DNA of 64,000 bases, taken from assembly GCF_024125445.1 (NCBI RefSeq), contig NZ_JAMXWM010000013.1, forward strand, positions 52,319 to 116,318, written 5' to 3'. Shown in pieces: positions 59,376-64,000 of this stretch. The DNA is from Sporolactobacillus shoreicorticis. GTDB lineage: Bacteria; Bacillota; Bacilli; Bacillales; Sporolactobacillaceae. The translations under genes and the position numbers were made by a program. Under the pieces are notes generated by a model, which saw only the letters and a list, made by a program, of their open reading frames with translations, made no database searches and was not told the origin of the DNA. How positions within the stretch are numbered: position 1 is the first letter of the stretch; every line of letters starts with the position of its first letter.

Positions 59376-60989
59376 TTATTGATTCTTGTACGCCCACTGA
59401 TGCAATTCGTGCAGTGTTCCCGGCCAAAAGGCTGCGATCCCTCCAAAGGCAAGATCCTTGCTGACACATGCGATTTGATCCGGTGCATACAGTGTCAGCA
59501 TCGGCATGTCCTCCTGCCAGAGCGCCTGCAGCTCGCTGTAGATCTCTTTTCTCTTGGCAGAGCGCGTTTCTTTCTTCCCTTCCTCCAGCAATCGATCGGA
59601 TTGGCGGCTGCTGTATCCCATAAAGTTATAGGAAGAGCCTGTATAATAATAGTTTGTATCCGGATCTACATTCATCGGCAGCCCGATTAACAGCAGATCA
59701 AAGTCTGCTTGTTTTCCTTTTTGCATAATGGTCGGAAAATCATAAGTCGTTTCCTTCACTTTAACGCCTATGGCCTTGAGATTCTGAACAATCAAATCCG
59801 CTGATTGCTGACGAACGACATTGCCGATCGGAACCACAAGATTCAGTGTTCGACTTGAATCCCATCCGGAGGCTTTCAACATTTGTTTCGCCTTTTCAGG
59901 ATTGTAGGCAATTTTCTTCAGACGCTTATCCAGATAAGGGCTTAGCTTTGTATAAGGACCATCATTGATCTCTCCATAACCCTTGAGAAGCTTATCAACG
60001 ATTTTTTGGCGATCAATCGCGTATGCAAGCGCCTGACGCACGTTTTTATCCGGCAGATTTTTCGTATTGAACATCATCGTCTGAAAGGTTGTTTGTGGAT
60101 TGATGCTCGTTTTAATTCCCTTCATCTTCTTAACCATAGCAACATCCTGAATCGGCAAATCACCACCGCCATTCATTTGAATGGCGCCTGACTGAAGTTC
60201 AGCAGCAATATTGGATGCCGGCAGGATTTTAAGAAACAATCTTGGTATTTTCGGTTTGCCAAGATAATAATCATTATTGGCTTTATACTCGACAAATGTG
60301 TTCTTACTGTACTTAACGAATTGATAAGCACCGCTCGTCACACTGGGCGCCGTCATGAACTTGCTTGTTGCCAGTTTTTCGGGAGCAATGTCCTTCAGAA
60401 CATGCTGTGGCAATGTGAAAATCTTCGTGCCAATCATTTCCTTGATATAGTTTGGATCAATCGGATCTTTGGTTTTAAAGCTTACCGTATGTGCATCAAT
60501 TTTTTTCAGGTTCGGAATTGCCGACAGACCGTTTTTCAGTTTTCCGTTGCTGTCTAATCCTTCCAAAGATGAAATGTTAAATCCAATCGCTGTTTCTGAT
60601 TTGGGATTGGCGATTAAGTTGAATGTAAAAATGACATCATCAGCCGTAATCGATTGTCCGTCGGTCCATTTCGCTTTTGAATTTAAAACAATCGTATAAT
60701 TCTGGTTATCCGTCGTTTTCATTGAATCTGCCAATTTCGGTTCAAATTTTAAAGGCTCAGTCATGTCGAGAAGCGGATCAAACATAATTGCCACAGAAAA
60801 AAATCCAGACTGATCACCATTATTGATCGGATTAAACCCGGCAGGAGGATTAACCATCCCCAGATAAATCGAATCTCTCGTCTTTCCTTTTTTATCAGAT
60901 GAGGCGTTTCCACATGCACTGAGAAGGACTAAAGCTGCGATTAATAATAAGACGGTTATTCCTTTTATTGTCCGTTTTGGCTTTTGCAT
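59376..60989 (-). CDS. Oligopeptide ABC transporter substrate-binding lipoprotein (family 5), orphan
   Basis: 537 residues from ATG 60989; an upstream frame to 61052 is highly basic and unlikely. Signal peptide and lipobox LLSAC (Cys about 26), then SIYLGMVNPPAGFNPINNGD and the family-5 signature around TDGQSITADDVIFTFNLIAN. Binds a peptide or related compound outside the cell. No permease or ATPase genes accompany it here, so it must use a transporter encoded elsewhere. Divergent from the PucR regulator. Confidence 0.9.
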   Translation of the reverse strand: MQKPKRTIKGITVLLLIAALVLLSACGNASSDKKGKTRDSIYLGMVNPPAGFNPINNGDQSGFFSVAIMFDPLLDMTEPLKFEPKLADSMKTTDNQNYTIVLNSKAKWTDGQSITADDVIFTFNLIANPKSETAIGFNISSLEGLDSNGKLKNGLSAIPNLKKIDAHTVSFKTKDPIDPNYIKEMIGTKIFTLPQHVLKDIAPEKLATSKFMTAPSVTSGAYQFVKYSKNTFVEYKANNDYYLGKPKIPRLFLKILPASNIAAELQSGAIQMNGGGDLPIQDVAMVKKMKGIKTSINPQTTFQTMMFNTKNLPDKNVRQALAYAIDRQKIVDKLLKGYGEINDGPYTKLSPYLDKRLKKIAYNPEKAKQMLKASGWDSSRTLNLVVPIGNVVRQQSADLIVQNLKAIGVKVKETTYDFPTIMQKGKQADFDLLLIGLPMNVDPDTNYYYTGSSYNFMGYSSRQSDRLLEEGKKETRSAKRKEIYSELQALWQEDMPMLTLYAPDQIACVSKDLAFGGIAAFWPGTLHELHQWAYKNQ

Positions 60990-61216
60990 CAACGAGTCAC
61001 ATCCTTTCTTCTTTTGACACACCTTCTGTTGACGTGACTGCTTCGCCATCAAATAATCTGAACGCCGGTCCTCCCTTTTTTGTAATCTCTTTTTTAGAAA
61101 ATATTTAATTAATTTAATAATTAAAACTTTAATGGAAATCGGTTATAATAACAATGTGAAAAAATCTATAATTAATAGTATTTTTATATAGAAAAACACA
61201 CAAGAAAGAGGGTCTG

Positions 61217-63277
61217 TTGTTGGAAACGTTAACAAATGTTCAAGAATCATTGACCTTTTTATATCAGAAGGAATACGAACTTTGGATTAGCTTCAACCAT
61301 TCCAAATTTCACATGCTTATACCAGCCGCAGCTTCATCGCGGCCGCCGTCAGACGTTTCGTTCAAAAAAAATGAGACGTGCAGCGTACGTTCACTGTCGT
61401 CCCATAAGGACATTCATTTTCACTTTCCAACTGCCTGTCAGATTGTTTTTCGTATTTTTGAAGAAAAGGATTTTCCCGAACATGAATTGAAGCAATTGTT
61501 CCATCTGTTTCAGCCATTAGTCATTAACTATCGCCAACAGGAGACATTGGACGTTATTCTGAAAAGCGTTCGGAATATCTCTGATTTGAACGATCAGGAC
61601 GGACTGCTGACAAAGATATTAGAGCATGCGCTTTCTGTTATTTACGCGGCCAACATCGGTGTTTTTTGGATGTTCGATAAAGAGGAGAACGTTTTAACCG
61701 CTCGAGCCTGGGCGGGTGGACCTAACGAGAATCTGCTGAAAATCAAAACGAAACCGGGAGAGGGAATCGTTGGAAACACATTTCTTGATAATCGTTCACG
61801 AATCTATACCAGTTATGACGACATCGAAAAAGCTTCGGTGACCATGCGCGCTGAAAATATGCAGGAATTATTTAAATCCTATGATTTCAAGGAATTAAAA
61901 TCTGTAATCACTGTCCCTATTTCTGTCGCAGAAGAAACGACGGGCGTACTGATCATTTATCAAAGCGGTCCTTACGCGATGCTTCGTGAAGATGACAAAA
62001 AGCTGCTCGAAGGGTTTTCCGATCAGGTTTCAATTATTTTAGCGAATCGGAAGCTCTACAGCAATTTGCAAAAGCAAAATAAGCTGCTCGTCATGCAATC
62101 CAAGATTCATAAAACATTCATGGGACTCTCACTGGAAAGCAAGGGCTTGCAAAATATCGCAAATAAATTGGGTGAACTCATTAATCTGCCACTAATGATT
62201 ATCGATTTCAGCGATCATGAATACTATTCTTGCCGAATGCGCAAGAATCAATGGGGTGAAACCGACCGGCTGAGCAAAACCTTCAGCAATTTAAGCGAGC
62301 CGCAATTTCAATCCCTTTTTGATCCATCACTTTCTTTTTATATTCATCCGATTATCGCCAATCGTTCTTGTTTAGGCATCATCATGGTTAGAGCCGAGGA
62401 AAACAAATTTCCCGATTACTGCAGGGCCTCTGTAGAACAAAGCAGTTCAATGATCGCATTGGAGATGATTAAAAAGCAGTCGGTTGTCGATTTTTATTAT
62501 AAAAAGACGCATGATCTGTTCTTCTCGTTCTTAAACAGCAGAAATAACCGTCTGCTGCATGAAAAAGCGAGCGAGCTGGGTCTCAGTCGACATGCCCATT
62601 TTCAAGCCATGATTATCCAATTGATTGCCGATCTCCATGTCATCAATGTACAAATCTACACGCTCATATCAGAGCTCAAATTAAGACTTCAGGAGCGAAT
62701 CGCCGTGATTTACGGCTATAACGCAAAAATCACCGTGCTCTTCACATTAAGAAATCCGGAAGATCAAACGATGATTACTAAACAGATCAATCAGTTGTTG
62801 CGTTACTGGCATCAGGATCACACACCTTTTCTGCGTATTGGTGCAGGTACTTGCTACCCCGCGTTTGAAGCCATTGACAAGAGCTATCACGAAGCGGAAA
62901 AGTCACTGGCTTATCTGCTGTCAACGAATCAAACAGGCATGATACAGTACAGAGAAATCGGTGTCAATCGACTGTTTATTCACCAATCGGCAGAAGAGAT
63001 CGACACGTTTATCGACGAAGTGTTCGGATCCTTGAATGCGAATAAACATCAGGATAATCATCTCGAAAAAACATTAATCGTCTACATGGAATCGAATTTA
63101 TCAGTTTCTGCTGCTTCTAAAAAACTGCATATCCACGTCAATACGATGTATCAGCGGCTAAAAAAAATTGAGGAGCTTTTAAACGTCTCCTTTTCCAATC
63201 ATACGAACGTGCTGAAGCTTCAACTGGCCTGTTACCTGCTTCGCTTTACAAATTTAGATGATCATGAGGTTCAATGA
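61217..63277 (+). CDS. PucR-family regulator with GAF domain
   Basis: 686 residues from TTG 61217 (AAGAGGG ahead). A GAF domain covers roughly residues 120-285 (HALSVIYAANIGVFWMFDKE, GIVGNTFLDN), a middle region follows, and the C-terminus is the PucR HTH_30 type: TLIVYMESNLSVSAASKKLH then IHVNTMYQRLKKIEELLNV. Such proteins regulate purine, amino acid or peptide catabolism. Divergent to the peptide-binding lipoprotein, it likely controls that gene and the M20D amidohydrolase behind it. Confidence 0.88.
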   Translation: MLETLTNVQESLTFLYQKEYELWISFNHSKFHMLIPAAASSRPPSDVSFKKNETCSVRSLSSHKDIHFHFPTACQIVFRIFEEKDFPEHELKQLFHLFQPLVINYRQQETLDVILKSVRNISDLNDQDGLLTKILEHALSVIYAANIGVFWMFDKEENVLTARAWAGGPNENLLKIKTKPGEGIVGNTFLDNRSRIYTSYDDIEKASVTMRAENMQELFKSYDFKELKSVITVPISVAEETTGVLIIYQSGPYAMLREDDKKLLEGFSDQVSIILANRKLYSNLQKQNKLLVMQSKIHKTFMGLSLESKGLQNIANKLGELINLPLMIIDFSDHEYYSCRMRKNQWGETDRLSKTFSNLSEPQFQSLFDPSLSFYIHPIIANRSCLGIIMVRAEENKFPDYCRASVEQSSSMIALEMIKKQSVVDFYYKKTHDLFFSFLNSRNNRLLHEKASELGLSRHAHFQAMIIQLIADLHVINVQIYTLISELKLRLQERIAVIYGYNAKITVLFTLRNPEDQTMITKQINQLLRYWHQDHTPFLRIGAGTCYPAFEAIDKSYHEAEKSLAYLLSTNQTGMIQYREIGVNRLFIHQSAEEIDTFIDEVFGSLNANKHQDNHLEKTLIVYMESNLSVSAASKKLHIHVNTMYQRLKKIEELLNVSFSNHTNVLKLQLACYLLRFTNLDDHEVQ

Positions 63278-63352
63278 TGCCAATTTTTTCTACACTCAGG
63301 TTAGAAAAATCCGCGAGAAAGCGCCCGATTCTTACTTCTGCAGGATGCGGCG

Positions 63353-63596
63353 GCTTTCGCGTTGCCCCGTATAAAATAAGCGGAGGTTTTCCGGTTATAC
63401 GCATCATGGTGCTTGTTTCGTGGGTAAATAAGGGTAATTTTTCCGCTTGTGCAAAGTAAAAGCCTCTATTTTCGCGTTTTTTCGATTCGATAGGCGAAAT
63501 TTTCCCGTCTATTTAAGCTATTTTTTCGTTCATTTTCTAATTAAGCGGAATTTTTCCGTCTATTTCTCAGATTGGGCGCTTACCTGATCGCCCAGC
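63353..63596 (+). repeat. Dispersed repeat R2, copy 2
   Basis: Matches 26422-26612 in inverted orientation, with an extra segment of about 50 bases containing AATTAAGCGGAATTTTTCCG. Several dyads of the GCGGAAATTTTCCGC type and a final TGGGCG-loop-CGCCCA hairpin. Starts soon after the PucR gene. Confidence 0.75.
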
Positions 63597-63656
63597 CTAA
63601 TCTTATGCCGTTGATCGTCGTATCAGCAAGGTAAAACGATGAACTTTCTTTACCTA

Positions 63657-63997
63657 GAACAATCGCCGGTTTGAGCTGCGAAATTCGTATTAAAAAATGA
63701 AAGTTGTATCAAAAGCTGTATCAAACTCGGGAAAAATCGTATCAAAAGACGCCCGAAAAAGACATTTGAGCGCTTGAACGGGACAAAGTCGCCATTAGCC
63801 CAGACAAAGTGCCCGACGAAACGGACACGTTTGACTTTGACTCAGACAAATTGCTCGATTATTTTGATCCAACCATCCAAAAATTCAATGAATCGTTTAA
63901 CGGAGAGTTATCCACAAGTCAATCGTTTATACTTTCCCAGACAATTAGAAAACTTGGTTTTGCCAAGCTTTTGGCGAAGGTGAATGCTAAGCCATAG
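63657..63997 (+). repeat. Dispersed repeat R1, copy 2, with extension
   Basis: 63657-63945 matches 28795-29084 directly. Here the decayed frame runs further: after the shared stop it reads KVPDETDTFDFDSDKLLDYF, PTIQKFNESFNGELSTSQSF, ILSQTIRKLGFAKLLAKVNA and a stop at 63997. This copy is thus closer to the parent gene, of a family I cannot name. The first 36 bases resemble the 3' end of the MATE gene but no MATE sequence precedes them. Confidence 0.7.
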
Positions 63998-64000
63998 TTG

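Noticed and set aside
1..64000. CRISPR array or rRNA genes
   Set aside because: No regularly spaced direct repeats and no ribosomal RNA sequence seen.

Overview
The window looks like a chromosomal stretch of a spore-former-type Firmicute (Bacillales; a Sporolactobacillus- or Bacillus-like lineage is my guess, not proven). The reasons are strong AGGAGG ribosome-binding sites with many GTG/TTG starts, a T-box and a SAM-I (S-box) riboswitch, a CcpA cre site, a Bce-type two-component/ABC module, PucR, PadR and MurR/RpiR regulators, an FbpB-like small basic protein, and moderate GC (about 43% by eye). No prophage, CRISPR array, rRNA or intact transposase was seen. One tRNA gene (Ala, anticodon GGC) is present.

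Layout. 0-4.4 kb: a BceRS-BceAB peptide-antibiotic detoxification module (permease cut by the window edge) and an autoregulated TetR-methyltransferase operon with a decayed kinase gene. 4.8-11.3 kb: small metabolic and housekeeping genes (methyltransferase, phosphoesterase, YqfO-like, CMD protein, cytidine deaminase, HAD, three small acyltransferase/membrane genes). 11.4-13.6 kb: PadR plus a DHA2 drug exporter. 14-16 kb: Gfo/Idh oxidoreductase plus RpiR regulator. 16-18.1 kb: methionyl-tRNA synthetase under a T-box with an AUG specifier. 18.1-18.7 kb: a dead mazEF pair. 20.4-24 kb: GH42 beta-galactosidase with a cre site, followed by AraC and GPH-transporter remnants joined by a deletion. 24.4-32.8 kb: a transport/resistance stretch (CDF, methyltransferase, MATE, GntR-ABC with a broken permease, MFS) in which three genes carry leader hairpins and/or leader peptides. 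33.4-33.9 kb: intact YoeB/RelB-type toxin-antitoxin. 35.1-36.7 kb: arsR-arsC-arsM. 36.8-39.1 kb: divergent amino-acid exporter-like permease and LysR. 39.3-45.7 kb: an accessory, decayed zone around tRNA-Ala (SMI1/KNR4 fossil, a stop-riddled ORF, Rep-like fragment, AT-rich lysE, pentapeptide protein, FbpB-like gene). 45.9-51.3 kb: a SAM-riboswitch operon combining an amino-acid ABC importer, a UroD/MtaA-type protein and a CDF-like membrane protein, preceded by an unannotated 65-codon gene. 51.4-61 kb: secreted phosphoesterase, M20 dipeptidase-ilvA, DHA2 exporter, esterase, M20D amidohydrolase and an orphan peptide-binding lipoprotein. 61.2-63.3 kb: divergent GAF-PucR regulator. The right end holds copies of two dispersed repeats also found at 26.4 and 28.8 kb.

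The most distinctive themes are (1) the S-box operon, where methionine/SAM status controls import together with a UroD-superfamily protein, suggesting scavenging of a methylated or sulfur amino-acid-like compound; (2) three separate efflux/modification genes with candidate attenuation leaders within about 6.5 kb; and (3) very heavy gene decay: at least a dozen fossils, several of which keep an intact promoter or an intact neighbour.
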